Origin: Channallabes apus
Lineage: Eukaryota; Chordata; Actinopteri; Siluriformes; Clariidae
Direction of reading: 5' to 3'
Assembly: GCA_030522415.1 (NCBI GenBank)
Contig: CM060115.1
Span: 8,715,579-8,779,578, forward strand
Length of the DNA: 64,000 bases
Shown: in pieces, positions 1 to 13,925 of the stretch
How the letters are laid out: every line of letters starts with the position of its first letter
Position numbering within the stretch: position 1 is the first letter of the stretch
Notes under the pieces: model-generated
Told to the model about the DNA's origin: nothing
The model's database searches: none
What the model saw: only the letters and a program-made list of their open reading frames with translations
Made by a program: the position numbers and the translations under genes

Positions 1-112
1 AAAGGCACCAGAACACGTAGTGCACCACAACCTGGTGTGTACAGGCCCCATCAAGCATCAAGCAAAAAAAAATGGCTTCCAAACTCCCCAGACCTCCACC
101 TGATCAGAAATG
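1..112 (+). mobile_element. Tc1-like transposon remnant, internally deleted
   Basis: The first 50 bases match the middle of a common fish Tc1-like transposase gene (region reading AGTGCACCAC). From about 72 the sequence jumps to its C-terminal coding part (CCAAACTCCCCAGACCTCCA, equivalent to PNSPDLNPI). The element enters from outside the window. A copy with the same kind of deletion lies on the minus strand at 56324..56805. Confidence 0.65.
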
Positions 113-272
113 GAGCGTGGGGTAGCTCAGTGGTTAAGGTCAAAGGTCAAATCCAACAACCACCAAGTTGTTCATGTTGGTCGCTTGAGCAAGACTCTTC
201 ACCCTCAACTGCTCAGATGTATAATGAGATAAAAATGGAAGTCGCTCTGGATAAATACCTAAATGTAAAAGG
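113..272 (+). mobile_element. tRNA-derived SINE
   Basis: Begins with a tRNA-like A box (GGGTAGCTCAGTGGTTAAGG). It continues with the family's body (GCTTGAGCAAGACTCTTCAC, CAGATGTATAATGAGATAA) and ends in the tail AAGTCGCTCTGGATAAATAC. The B box is degraded. It belongs to the same family as the fuller copy at 43604..43778. Confidence 0.75.
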
Positions 273-949
273 GAATATGTGCTAGAAAAACAAGTCTGAT
301 CCACAGAGGCCCCAGCACCCAAATCCTGGTGCACAGAACAGCACACTTCCGAAGGCTCTGCGGAGCCACACCAGGGTCTTTGGGACAAAACCTTGGTGGT
401 TTTATTATTAATGGGGGGCCTGGAACCATTTACTTCCCTGATTCTTCAGTTTGTCTCTCTGGTGGACTCGAATAACCTTTTAAAGGTTTCCACAAACAAC
501 AACTTCAGTTTACTTAAACCATTTCCTTTGTAAAGAACTCTACTTTGTAAAAACTGTCACCATTTACTAGCTGCTATTAAACGATACCTTTTGACCTGTA
601 GGTTTAAAAGCAAGCATGTGGCTCCTCATAGACACACAAAGGAACTCCTTTTTTCAAAACTACTATAAACACTTCCTATCCTGCAATAATGAGTTGAAAG
701 ATGCAAGTGAAAAACACAATAAACAATGACTTGGTAATGAAACAGTGGCCCAAATGGATAAAGTTCACGTCAGGACCATCGTTGTTAAGTCCAAGACAAG
801 GAGAAGCCAAGATCAAGTAAAGACCAAGTATTAAGATTGTCAAAACCAAGTCTAAATAAATATGAAAGTGAATCAAGATTCGAGAAATTCCAATTTTTAT
901 GGCTATGTTTGTACTTACATGTAGGTTTTTGGAATTTGGCAGGTGACTT
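273..949. other. No recognised feature
   Basis: AT-rich sequence without a convincing reading frame or splice-bounded exon. Nothing recognised. Confidence 0.5.
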
Positions 950-1108
950 TACCACGAGTGCCTTACGTGGATCTCATTCAACATCTGGCCAAATTGTCCT
1001 TCCTCAGACGCTCCAAGGATGGTAACTTGGTGGTGCTGAGATTTGAACCCATGCCCTTCTGAAAGGTATGCCAACATCCCAACCACTGTCCTGTCCCTGC
1101 CCCCCACT
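950..1108 (-). mobile_element. Degraded SINE, reverse orientation
   Basis: Same family as 18262..18460. The segments GGTAACTTGGTGGTGCTGAG, TTTGAACCCATGCCCTTCTG and CCCAACCACTG align with its reverse-strand body and tRNA head. Diverged and partial. Confidence 0.55.
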
Positions 1109-1891
1109 TCAGCTACTGTAGTTTCTAGAAATATGAATTGCTTTTTGTTACACCTTGTCAAGACCACGTCCATATTTAGTCCATGTCCAATTTATATCCA
1201 ACGTCCAAGTCTGACATTTTTACGTCCAAGAACATGTGCTGTTTTAGGCACGACCAAGTCCATATACAAAACATCTCAAAACTGGACACAAGTCCACTTT
1301 CTGACTCAAGTCCTACAAGTCTAGAACAGAATGAACAAAACATGGATACTTAACATGGAAGAGGTGAACTTAGGTAATCTAAGCAATGACAGGATGGAGG
1401 TGCAGACAGGCGCTAGAACTGGAATCAAAACACACACATGTTGTTCATCACCTTGGAACCTCCAACATGAAGAGGAAAAACCTTGACAGAAGAACAATCT
1501 TAGATTTCCGACTTTGGTTGGCGGATTTTTAACCTGAGTTGATGCTACTGGGACATCAATATAAAGATACCGTACTGTATATACACAAGCTCAAATATTT
1601 CTTTGGTCTTAACGTTACGGAAATCACACATGGATTTACATTCTTTCTCTCTGTGACGTGACAAAGAGCTTGCTGCGCAAATTAAAACAGAGCGGCGACC
1701 ACTGGGTGTCTTTTTAATAACCGTCACCATAAAACACTGCGTAAGTGACAACTCGGAACATGGAAACAATCGACCAGGACAAAACTATAGAGACGAAGGA
1801 CAGCTTCCCTGCCAATAACACTAATTCCTGCACCCAAGACAGCTCGACTGCCGGCAGGCGGGCGTTAATCTAATCTGTGTGTGAGACTTAC

Positions 1892-2075
1892 TTTCTCCAG
1901 GAAATCCGTTCGGGGACCTGACGAAGGGAGGAAGAAGCAGCGGCGCCGCTGAATCTCAGCTCTTTTCTACGGCAAGCGACATGCATGTGCTTGTACTGTA
2001 CATTCGGTCTCCGTGAAAGCAAATTCGAAATAAGGTTCGGACGGCATCTACAAAGTACGGGTGTGGTCATGCGTG
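1892..2075 (-). promoter_or_regulatory. Possible 5' exon with GC-box promoter, minus strand
   Basis: Read on the minus strand, a GC-box-like CTCCGCCTCC (about 2075-2090) is followed by CpG-containing sequence and then CTGGAGAAA|GTAAGT, a near-perfect splice donor ending the exon at 1892. An ATG frame (MHVACRRKELRF...) runs through the donor, but I recognise no protein in it. The surrounding 1640-2100 is richer in CpG than its neighbourhood. It could be an alternative internal first exon of the mannosidase gene, the start of another gene, or chance. The 5' limit is a guess. Confidence 0.3.
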
Positions 2076-2099
2076 GAGGCGGAGTCACAGTGGAAAAGT

Positions 2100-3986
<1,887 letters not shown>

Positions 3987-4136
3987 TCAAGATAAAATTA
4001 CAACACATCACCATTTTCACAATCCAATACACCATCATTCTAGCCCACAAAACCTTCCCACCACGTTAACATTCTCAACAACCAACAGTGAAATCCCAAC
4101 ATTTCATTATATAGCCAAACGATGCAAAGGTTTGTG

Positions 4137-4935
4137 ACCTCCATCCTCACAAACACTACACTACATACCCAATACACCTCCATCCTCACAAACACTACAT
4201 TCCCAACACACCTCCATCTTCACAAACACTACATTCCCAATACACCTCCATCCTCACAAACACTACATTCCCAATACACCTCCATCCTCACAAACACTAC
4301 ATTCCGAATATACCTCCATCCTCACAAACACTACATTCCCAATAGACCTCCATCCTCACAAACACTACATTCCCAATACACCTCCATCCTCACAAACACT
4401 ACATTCCGAATAGACCTCCATCCTCACAAACACTATATTCCCAACACACCTCCATCTTCACAAACACTACATTCCCAATAGACCTCCATCCTCACAAACA
4501 CTACATTCCCAACACACCTCCATCTTCACAAACACTACATTCCCAATAGACCTCCATCCTCACAAACACTACATTCCCAATACACCTCCATCTTCACAAA
4601 CACTACATTCCCAATACACCTCCATCCTCACAAACACTACATTCCCAACACACCTCCATCCTCACAAACACTACATTCCCAACACACCTCCATCCTCACA
4701 AACACTACATTCCCAACACACCTCCATCCTCACAAACACTACATTCCCAACACACCTCCATCTTCACAAACACTACATTCCCAAAACACCTCAATCCTCA
4801 CAAACACTACATTCCCAACACACCTCCATCTTCACAAACACTACATTCCCAATAGACCTCCATCCTCATGAACACTACATTCCCAACCCACCTCCATCCT
4901 CACAAACACTACATTCTCAACACACATCCATCCTC
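4137..4935. repeat. 34-bp minisatellite, about 23 copies
   Basis: Tandem unit TCCATCCTCACAAACACTAC followed by ATTCCCAACACACC. The 34-base spacing was checked directly at 4621 to 4655. Units vary at a few sites (CCTC/CTTC, AATACAC/AACACAC/AATAGAC). Degenerate copies trail to about 5010. Long open frames here are repeat translations, because 34 is not a multiple of three and all frames cycle. Confidence 0.95.
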
Positions 4936-5010
4936 TCAAAACCCAACATTACATTCTAATCACACCAACATTCTCACAAATGTTATATTCCAAAGCCACC
5001 ACTATCTTCA

Positions 5011-5745
5011 CAAACACTGCCAAGGCATCTCCAATCTGACTGTCCAAGATGAAATCAGGACCAAACAGGCCATAAAATAGCTCTACTGTGGACTTTCCAT
5101 AGCCTTCAATCTAAAGTTCTGTAATTACTGTTTGAACAGCAAAGTTTTTCAGGCTCGAAACTTGCCATAACTCAGATCAGTTTGGAAGATTAAAGCACAT
5201 TAGTGAGTTCAATAGTGAGATAATATCTCACTAAAATGTCCCGCGGGTTAAAGGATACTATCGATCTGTCCAGGCAGCTAATAATAAGCAGAAAGAATAA
5301 TACAGCTTTCATAATAATTTATTATTTCATAGGTGAGGGCAGGAAAAGAAAACGTTGAAACATTTTCCAATTTTTTACTTGGAGAATTACCACATAAAAT
5401 ATATTTTTATAATTTTTTGCTTCCTGTTATCCACTTACTAGACCAGTAGGAATATTTTCAAATAGCTGAATGCCACATTTCCATAAGGCAGTCAGCTGTA
5501 AAGCCCTGTTGCCCCCAAACACCTACCTAAAAGGATCATAAATTGCATAAAGTACACACAAACTGGGGACCCACTGCTCCCATGGGGACCCACTGCTCCC
5601 ATGGGGCCCCAAGCAGTTTGCCTTGAACTAGCCACCTCTTGATGATATAGAGAACAATTTTCTGTGGCACCACATGGGAGCCAACCTTAGGGGTACCTTA
5701 GGGGGTTATATACCTCTACAATTGCAGCTAGGACAAAGCTAGTTA
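5011..5745. other. No gene; short direct duplication
   Basis: AT-rich intron sequence. At about 5566-5609 the 22-mer beginning GGGACCCACTGCTCCCATGG occurs twice in tandem. Nothing else recognised. Confidence 0.5.
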
Positions 5746-5905
5746 GTTTACTGCGTGGCATCTCATTCTAATGGAAGATATACTATATTACCCAGCACGC
5801 GATTCCCAGCCTGTGGCCAAAAACCCAACTATTGGATGCAGTGCCGGTCCCAAGCCCGGGTAAAATGGGAGGGTCGCATCAGGAAGGGCATCCGAAAGAC
5901 CAACA
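5746..5905 (+). mobile_element. LINE-type 3' fragment
   Basis: Contains the widespread fish repeat segment GCAGTGCCGGTCCCAAGCCC, then GGGTAAAATGGGAGGGTCGC and CATCAGGAAGGGCATCCGAA, ending in (AAC)n. The same repeat lies in reverse at 56040..56205. The family name is not certain. Confidence 0.6.
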
Positions 5906-7500
5906 ACAACAACAACAACAACAACCCAACTACCAGTACATGAATACATACTGTATGACATACATTTTGTTCAAGCAAAAACCAACAATGTGTGGTGGGC
6001 CCTAGAACAGCTTCAATGCACACCGACAAATAGAAAGATTGACCACCATTCTTCCAAAAGATATTCCCTCAAACAGTGTTTTTATGATGGTGGTAGAGAG
6101 TTCTATCTAACACGTCACTATAAATTTACCCAAATTGGTTTGATTGGACTGAGCCACTGGTTTCTCCTTTAATTTGGTTCGCATTTCGAATTTCTCAAAG
6201 CTATGCCCCAGTAAGCTGTGTGATATATACGATACGAAGCAGATTTAAGGCAAGTTGAGTTAATTGCCTCAATATGTCACCGTAATTACAATTGCTGGAG
6301 CATGCCAAGGGCTGAGATGAAATTGTGCTTATTGACTCGCAGTGTCTCGCAGGAGGAAGTCAGGAGGGAATTACTATATGAAAATCCAGTTTGGTTGAGT
6401 ATTACACTTATGTACTTATATACTATGGATGTGTGCCCTATGATGGATTGGCACGCTGTCCGGGGTGTACAGTACCACCCCAAGTCTTTTCCCTCGTGGC
6501 TTTCCAGTGTTTGTAATACAATGTTTTACACCTGGGTATTCGCTCAATTCTGCTATTAAGCTGATCACTGGGGTGTTCAAACTGTGAAACTTATTGGTTA
6601 GATATTCTTAGGACAGATTCAGAAACCAAAGCCATTTCACAAGATCATGAGTTTTTTATGAAAAAATTACTTTCCTGTAACTTTCTGGTTAACACAGTGA
6701 TAAAAAAAGAATTAACGGATTTATTGTGGTCGGTCACGCTTCGACACGATTACCGGCCAGCCTCAAACCGGGAGAGTTTTGTGTAAGATGTGTATGAAGC
6801 TCTGTTTATTATGTGCAAAGAGAGCAATACAGTATTTAAGATTTTGGCCAGGTGCCCTGTGCCATGTACATCCTGTACAATAAAAAAACTAAAGTCATAG
6901 AGGGACGTGGAGACAGACAGAACATAGGAAAAACATTATCATTTTATATTTAGACAAAAGAGTCCCAGCGAGCCACATGCATGAATATTTGACTGGACAC
7001 GGGCTATAGGAAGTACTGTACTACCATATAAGGAATGAGGAAGTGCATCAAGGGGGTTGTTGGGAAAAGTTCACATGAAATCTGAAAACCTTACATACAG
7101 TATATTTAGAGAAATTGTTTATTTGAAAATCTGACAGACAAGACGTTTGAGGATCCTCTAGGTTGGAGTCAAGGTCCCTTGTTGTTATTGCTTTTTCAAG
7201 GAAACAGCATACAAAATCATACCATACAGTATTTTATCTGCATGGCTGTTTCTCAAAAAAACAAAAAACTATGGAAAATCTGGCAAACTAAGTTTTATTT
7301 AACAGTGTGAACAGTACAAGCCAAGTGCCTCTGAAGCTGTAGGAGGTGAAACAATAAATATTTACCTCCTACAGCGTGAGAAGCCCTTTTCCTTGATCGG
7401 TTGATGAAGGATGTACATTTTAAGCAAATTTCATTTTCCAGCCACTATTAAATGACGAATAAAACACAACTGCTTGTACTGTTAAGGGAAACCCAAGAGT
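5906..7500. other. Intron sequence, nothing recognised
   Basis: AT-rich, with scattered TACAGTA/TACTGTA motifs (for example near 5949, 6468, 6829, 7014, 7096 and 7224). No exon or named repeat recognised. Confidence 0.45.
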
Positions 7501-7504
7501 CCAT

Positions 7505-7685
7505 AGACGTGGTGCCAATCCATCACCGGGCACACACACATACTACGGAGAATTTGGGAACGCCGGTTAACCTAATCTGCATGTCTTTGGACTGTTGAAG
7601 GAAACCGGAAGACCCAGAAGAAACCCACCAAGCACACAGACCTGCCGCAGGAATCGAACCTGGAACCTGGAGGTGCTGCACATAC
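7505..7685 (-). mobile_element. SINE/LINE-tail repeat, reverse orientation
   Basis: Carries the canonical fish repeat string: GTGCCAATCCATCACCGGGC, CATGTCTTTGGACTGTTGAA, GAAACCCACCAAGCACACAG, and a B-box-like GGAATCGAACCTGG. Same family as 23703..23983, 25195..25365 and 47085..47255. Confidence 0.7.
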
Positions 7686-9717
7686 TTGAAGATTTCGGGA
7701 GATCCAAATGACGCTGAGACGACATTTGAGTACACAGGGACTTGAGATCATGTCTGTATGACTTGAGACTTGAGTCTGTGATCCAAGCTACTGTGAATGC
7801 GTAGTTATGTACAGTAGAAACAATAAATTAATAGAAGAGGAATGTTAAGCTTTTGATTGCCAGCTTGTGAAGATCTAGTAGGTCTAGTCAACAGATTAAA
7901 CATCTCTGCTTATGTAACCTCGGTCGCACAAGAGTGACAACATGCCACATTGTGTGCTTTCGACGCCAAATATTCTACATTTCGTTCATATGAACACGTT
8001 CATTAAAGAAAGTCTCGCGACCGCAAAGTGTTCCCAGTTAGCAGGGGCCGAATAAATGAGACATCATCGTAAATAAAACCATCATGGCTCAAATTATGTG
8101 CTGTTAGCTTGTAATCACTGAGGTATTTCATGGCTTGCGTGTGTGTTGGTACAACAAGGCACAGATGCCACTACCACCATGCCCAGTCCGGGGTTTGGAA
8201 GACAGGCACGATGTTGCATCTGTGCTGTGTACTCATGAGTTAACGAGATTATTAACGAGAGCTGTGGGAAAAACTCAAGCGTTCGAAAAGAAACACTTCT
8301 GCAAATAATATAAAAGCCCAGCAAATGCACAGTGCACATTTTGTTCTCCTCTTCAAATGCAATTAGGAGTAGCTGTTTTAATGACATGTACTGGATTATA
8401 CAATAGAGTTTAGGTTGAAACTGCCAGCGAAACAGTAGTAAGGCATTAACAATGCTACTTTCTTAAGTTTTTTTTTAATTATTATTATCCTGTATAAAAC
8501 TATACCCAGCACATTAAAGAAGCTGTTTTTTCCTTATTACTTACTGTAGGTTTGTTCATACAGTATGTATACTCTAGCACTCAGTTTTGACCCCTACGGT
8601 CTTCAATGAAGGCGTTTTACAGCGTTTTACAAACTGGGACTTTTGATTGTGCAGAATAACAGAACACAGTTATAAGAGGAAAACCTACCTCTATTTCTCT
8701 ATACTGTATAATCCCCTGCTACACTACTGCACTCATCCCAGCGCATTTTACTAGTGCTTAGATACCATAAAGGTTGAATTTCATTCCCAGTACACCAGAT
8801 CTGGCCTCCCAGGAACTCCTTTAATGGCTCAAATAATGTGGACATGGCATGGAGCGAGGTCAGGACAGTACAGGGGATGTGGTAATAACTCCCAGCTGAG
8901 TCTTGGCAAGTTAAACGTTGATTTTCAAGGATCAGGCTTTAAACTCGCTATGGTGGGCTCCGAGCCACGGATCGTCTTTCGTGAACGTACGGCTGTTACG
9001 AGGCTCATCACCGTACTGTGATTGGAATCCTCATGTAAATGTCAATCGGTTTTACATCTTCATTCATGAGACATTTCATCACTAGTCCCAGGTTGACTTG
9101 AACGTCCCTCCAAAAAAAAAAATATATATATATTTTTGAAATATTCTTCATGCATTAATTATTGTATTACCCACAAACATTTCTAATCAGACCATTCTTT
9201 TCTGATGCAAGATCAAGACTAAGAGTGTGAGGTAAAATCAGATTTTTTTTTTTTAGCCAATCAGATCTTTCTCTCTGGTTATTATAGTAATCCACTAAAT
9301 AGCCAATTAAATGTTAAAGAACACTTACTGGGTGTATTCTTTTACTTTAGCATGGACATCCAGTTTATTATTATTTCAGGAAACTTATTATTATTCATTA
9401 TTATACTGCGTGTTATTATTATAAAGCCATGAGTTGTAATTATTTAGAGGTGTTTAATGTGCAACTTTACTCTGCTAACGAGTTACTAGGGGATGAGCGA
9501 AGGAGGGAAAACGTTCGATCTTGTTTCAGATTTAATAAGTCTACATTCATAATGGAAAATAGATGGATTTTGGTTTTTAATTTAGCGAATACATTTTTTT
9601 TTCATGAGTTATTGTTTTGCCTGTGGGTTCTATGAGGTGCAACTGTGTGTTATTTTACTAAGTCTTTTCTCTTTTCAATTTTTTTGGGGAAAATTCCTGG
9701 ATTTTTGGGGGGGGGAT
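7686..9717. other. Intron sequence, nothing recognised
   Basis: AT-rich with short homopolymers. No exon, known repeat body or RNA gene recognised. Several TACAGTA/TACTGTA motifs are present. Confidence 0.45.
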
Positions 9718-10111
9718 TTTCCCCCGATTTAGTCGTATCCAATTCCCACCCCTTACCAGGAGTCTCCCACATTACGGCCGAAGAGTATCGTGATTCCTCC
9801 GCACGCATCGTGGCGCCAGCCAGCATCTTGTTCGAACTGCTCGCTCCTGCACCATCGTGGAGCATAGCGCTATCCGCTCATTCCGCTTATGTGAGCTCAC
9901 AGACACCCGTGATTGGCTGTAGAGCCGTGATTGATGAGAGATTGTTCAAATGCCTTTCATCTCACCCCTCTGAGAGAGCTCGGCCAATCATCTTTTTGCA
10001 TGCCCCCAGGTGCGAGAGGATACAACATCACCCGGGAATCAAACTACTGTAGCAATGTCCAAATGATGGGGGGGGGGGGCGAGCGCTTAACCACTTCACC
10101 ACTCTGGGGCT
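9718..10111 (-). mobile_element. tRNA-derived SINE, reverse orientation
   Basis: Read on the minus strand it starts GCCCCAGAGTGGTGAAGTGG then TTAAGCGCTCG (A box), a G/C homopolymer, and GTTTGATTCCCGGGTGATGT (B box). A roughly 300-bp body follows, containing GGCCGAGCTCTC and CCAATCACGG. It ends in a G-rich/A-rich stretch near 9718. It is a different family from the other SINEs in the window. Confidence 0.65.
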
Positions 10112-11795
10112 TTTCTCTTTTTTTTATATATATACAGTACTGTATATATATAGTGTTATATAGTATAATGAATGCTTGATTGTAAATAACATACTGCATA
10201 TTCAGAGAATAGTGTATATATTATGTATTGAAAATTATTTAATGAAGTGTAATTTATGTAAATAAAGTTTAGTTGCATGAATCTTGGAGGTCACAGAATG
10301 CCCAAAGTTTGAAGACATGGTGTGCTATTGATAGATTTCAGTGTAAACATGGTTGATGAAAGGCTGTAAAAAAGGCTGTCAATTTGTTTATCGGCAAATA
10401 ATGAGGTTGATTATAAACCTAACAAAGGGCATTCAAGGAGATCATAATGTATGGTGACCTCTTCTGCGTGGAGCGTCCTGATGGCATATTTCATCACATA
10501 ATGTAAGTCGATTCACACTAAACTACTGAGAAAACACTTTCACATACTGTATCATGTGGCACAAATGCTCAAATTTAGATTTACTCAACTCGCAGATGCT
10601 CTTTTTTTTGTAGAGCATCTTCCCAGTGAGGTGGGATCACATCCAAGACTTACATGGATAAACCGATGGTTTGGGCCTTCTAGGCCTCTGTGGCTGTTCT
10701 TGAACAGTACAGTATGTTTTTTTGTTGTTTATTTACTTATTTAATATGTGTAAAAACTGAAGCAACCATGAGGTGCGGTGGGTTACACTGTAGTCTCACA
10801 GCACCAGCACTAAATGCTATTATCTAAATTGCTGCTAGGAGTCAACGAGTGTGTGAATATATCTGCACGTTGTGCTGTCATGGCCTGCTGTTTCATGACT
10901 ATCCATTAAATCATATAGATTTTTATTTAGTGCTAATCATTCTCTAATGAGCCAGGGTTTTATAGAAAGGTGCAAAGGAGACGCAACGAGCAACAATATC
11001 GCAATAAAGGCTCTGTAAGCTATTTGTTCTGTACAAAAAAATGAAATAAAAATGATAACAAAGGAGAAAAAGTATAACCTAGTCTATACTTTCAAACTTA
11101 ATATCCTACTTTCTAATTATATGAATAAACACAGTGATATAGTTTATTAATTTATTTAAATTAAAACAATGATCACCATTGGCCTTCATGGTCCCTATTT
11201 TGACTTCAAAGGTTTCTAAATGGATGGATGGATTTGTTTATTTAAACCTTATTCATTGTTAAATAACTACCCAGTATTACGTATATGAATATTTATATAT
11301 TATTGTAAAGAGAGTTGTGGGATTAAATCGTGTATGCAATTTAATCAATCTTTTCTTTTGATTTGATTCAGTTAATTGAATCATTGGGTCACTTTTTTGA
11401 TTGAGAATCGATTGGCACTTTTAGAATTATTTACATTTAATGTTAAATGTATTAAAATTAACATTTTCCTGAAAAAAAAAATTATATCACAGTTCTAGCA
11501 GAAAAAAAAATCACTTTAAATCTGCTCAGAATACTTGTATTTTGCAAGAGTATCACTTCTTCTTTTCTACTGAACTTGTGTATGGAGCAGAAGATCGGCA
11601 GAAAGAAAGAGTATCGCTTTTTATGGGACATGATATTTAACCCACTGAAGTTACACACCATTTCAATACTTTTAAAATGTAATACAGTACCTTAAAGCCT
11701 GTAGTAAATACTGCTGCTTGAGACACATTGGATATTATTGCCATTGAAATGAAGTTGAAAATTGCAACACCCCCCAAAATAGAATTGAATCGAAC
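10112..11795. other. AT-rich intron sequence
   Basis: Long AT tracts and the nested motif TACAGTACTGTA at 10133. A stretch at 11330-11420 with ATTGAATC/GATTCAAT-type motifs may be the edge of an unnamed dispersed repeat. No exon seen. Confidence 0.4.
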
Positions 11796-11799
11796 CAAC

Positions 11800-12135
11800 A
11801 GTCGATATAAACAGTTTATTTATATATCTGGATCATTGACCCTTGCACAAGACACTTTAATAAGTCACTTTTTATGCATATTTGCACAACCACTGCCACT
11901 TTCAAATATTTCTATATTTTGTAATATTTTTTATCATGCCCTTATTTGTACAGTATATTTTAATAGTTACATTTTTTTTCATTAGTATTTCTTTTTATTC
12001 ATATTTATTCCTTACGTACACGTTTTTATTTTATTTCTTAAGGTCACTGGCGGTCGTATAAGCATTTCACTGCATTTTGTACCGTGTATGACTGCGTACT
12101 GTATGTGACAAATAAAATTTGAATCTGAATTTGAA
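11800..12135 (+). mobile_element. LINE 3' tail
   Basis: Matches a common teleost retroelement tail: GATCATTGACCCTTGCACAA, then an AT-rich stretch with TTGTACAGTATATTT, GCATTTCACTGCATTTTGTA and GTGACAAATAAAATTTGAAT. The same tail ends the SINE at 35104..35248. Compared with that copy it has 5 extra bases (CTGTA) at 12098-12102. Confidence 0.65.
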
Positions 12136-13695
12136 CAGTCTAGCTATACAGTACAATACTGGGCTTGTTATAAGGTTTTACTCTTATGGATGAGTGGTAT
12201 ATAGGATTCATTCTTTTTTTTTTTTTTTATATATATATATATATGTACAAAGTGTTAAATTAAGATCGCTGGTGAATACGGCTAAAGCATCATCGTACTG
12301 TATTTCATTTTAAAGCATGCATTGATTTAAATTATGATTACAGTATATGGATGAAAATAAGAATATTGTACTAATCAATAGTGTTAAATCAAGTACATTA
12401 ATCATACTGTACTGTAGCTGTGTATCAACCAACCAATCAAAACCTTTAAATAACCATTTAGGTTGTGTATAACTGTCTAACACAATACACAATTACAGTG
12501 AACATAATCCTTCCCCCCTGCTCACTGTGTTTTTTTTTTCAAGTTTAGCCACTTAATCACTTATCAGTGATTTAAGAGACAAGATGCATAATTAAAGACG
12601 TGTCCACCAGAGCGATTACTTTCAATTACAACCAACTGTCCTCCTCTCTCTCTCTCTCTTGTTCTGTCTCTCTCTCACCACACACCATGTCGGACTGCCA
12701 ACACATACAACTAACAGCAGCTGCATCATCGACTCATTACCCCCATAGCAATGCTAACGCCTTTTTTTTTTTTTTTTTCTGAACTAATTGGATTTGCACA
12801 GATGCACAAAAAAATGCCAGGAACCAAGGAGTGTAAAGTTTCTCTTCTACTCTTACGTAGTTTGTCGTTTAGATTAAATTAAGTAGATCTGTTCATGAAG
12901 CTCTACTGTACCAGTAGTAGGATATATTTTTTAATTGAAGCGTACAAGTCCATCTGTCTGCTCTGTTAAACAAAGAACACTACTCCATAATATCCTACTT
13001 ATTAAATTAAGCGTAGTAGGTCATATTTTGTTGCCATACATTAAGTCAAGGACAGCCATGTTCCATCCAGCCAGCCAGTCGTTTGTATCCCATTACTATA
13101 GAGACAGAACGTCTGAAGAAAGATACTGTAATATCTGCTCATTTTTTACTTTAATAATGTAATTTCATTTCAGCTCGATTTCATCAATCATGATATTTTA
13201 TATATCTAAAAAAACTACTTCAGAGCAGATGTGCAACCTTTCTGGCAAATGCATGAATAATTCATTCCTTGACCACCAAAAGCAATAAATCTGGCTAATA
13301 TGTATCAAGCCTCAGACATAACTTTGAATTCTATGACAGAAGAAGTTGTCAGTCATGTCAGTTCGATCTGATTACCCGCTCTTAAATGTTCTTATTAACA
13401 CAGCCTGAGTCAAAGGACTTTAGGACATTTGCATCTCCAACACATGCTGATAAATTGGCAATCAACTGTGTGTCCTCTCTGCCTTTCTACCTTCCGCCAC
13501 ACACAAGAAATATGTCATATTAATTCTTTTTTACGTCTTATACTGTATAATCTTTCGTAAGTGCGGCTGCAAAAAGGACCCTTTATGAACCTCATAGGAC
13601 TGATGAATTACTTCTCACTAAGAAGCTGAGAAACATATTAATCCTATGGTAGTGTATGCTATGGAATGATGAAAAGTTAAAGAGTAAAAGGCAAA
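12136..13695. other. Intron sequence, simple repeats only
   Basis: Contains (T)n(AT)n at 12215-12244, (TC)n at 12643-12676, a T run at 12762-12779, and the nested motif TACTGTACTGTA at 12405. No exon recognised. Confidence 0.5.
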
Positions 13696-13696
13696 G

Positions 13697-13905
13697 TAGC
13701 GGCACGGTGGCTTAGCGGTTAGCACCGTCGCCTTTCACCCCCACGGTCGGGGTTCAATACCCTCCTCGAGTCTGTAAGCACTGGTTTGCATGTTCTTCAT
13801 ATGCTCTACTGTTTTCCGCTGGGTACTCTGTACTACCTCCTTCTACCACTGTCCAAAGTAAATGCAGGTACTGTAAGGGGAATTAGCTTTCTCAAATTTC
13901 CCGTA
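13697..13905 (+). mobile_element. tRNA-derived SINE
   Basis: A box in GCGGCACGGTGGCTTAGCGG then TTAGCACCGTCGCC. B box in GGTCGGGGTTCAATACCC. The body has TTTGCATGTTCTTCATATGC and CGCTGGGTACTCTG. Typical of the fish SINE class whose consensus has GGTTCGAATCCC and TTTCCTCCGGGTACTCC. Confidence 0.75.
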
Positions 13906-13925
13906 GTGTGTGAATGACAATCGCG

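Noticed and set aside
4122..4481. 119-codon plus-strand frame rich in HPHKHYIPN
   Set aside because: Translation of the 34-bp minisatellite.
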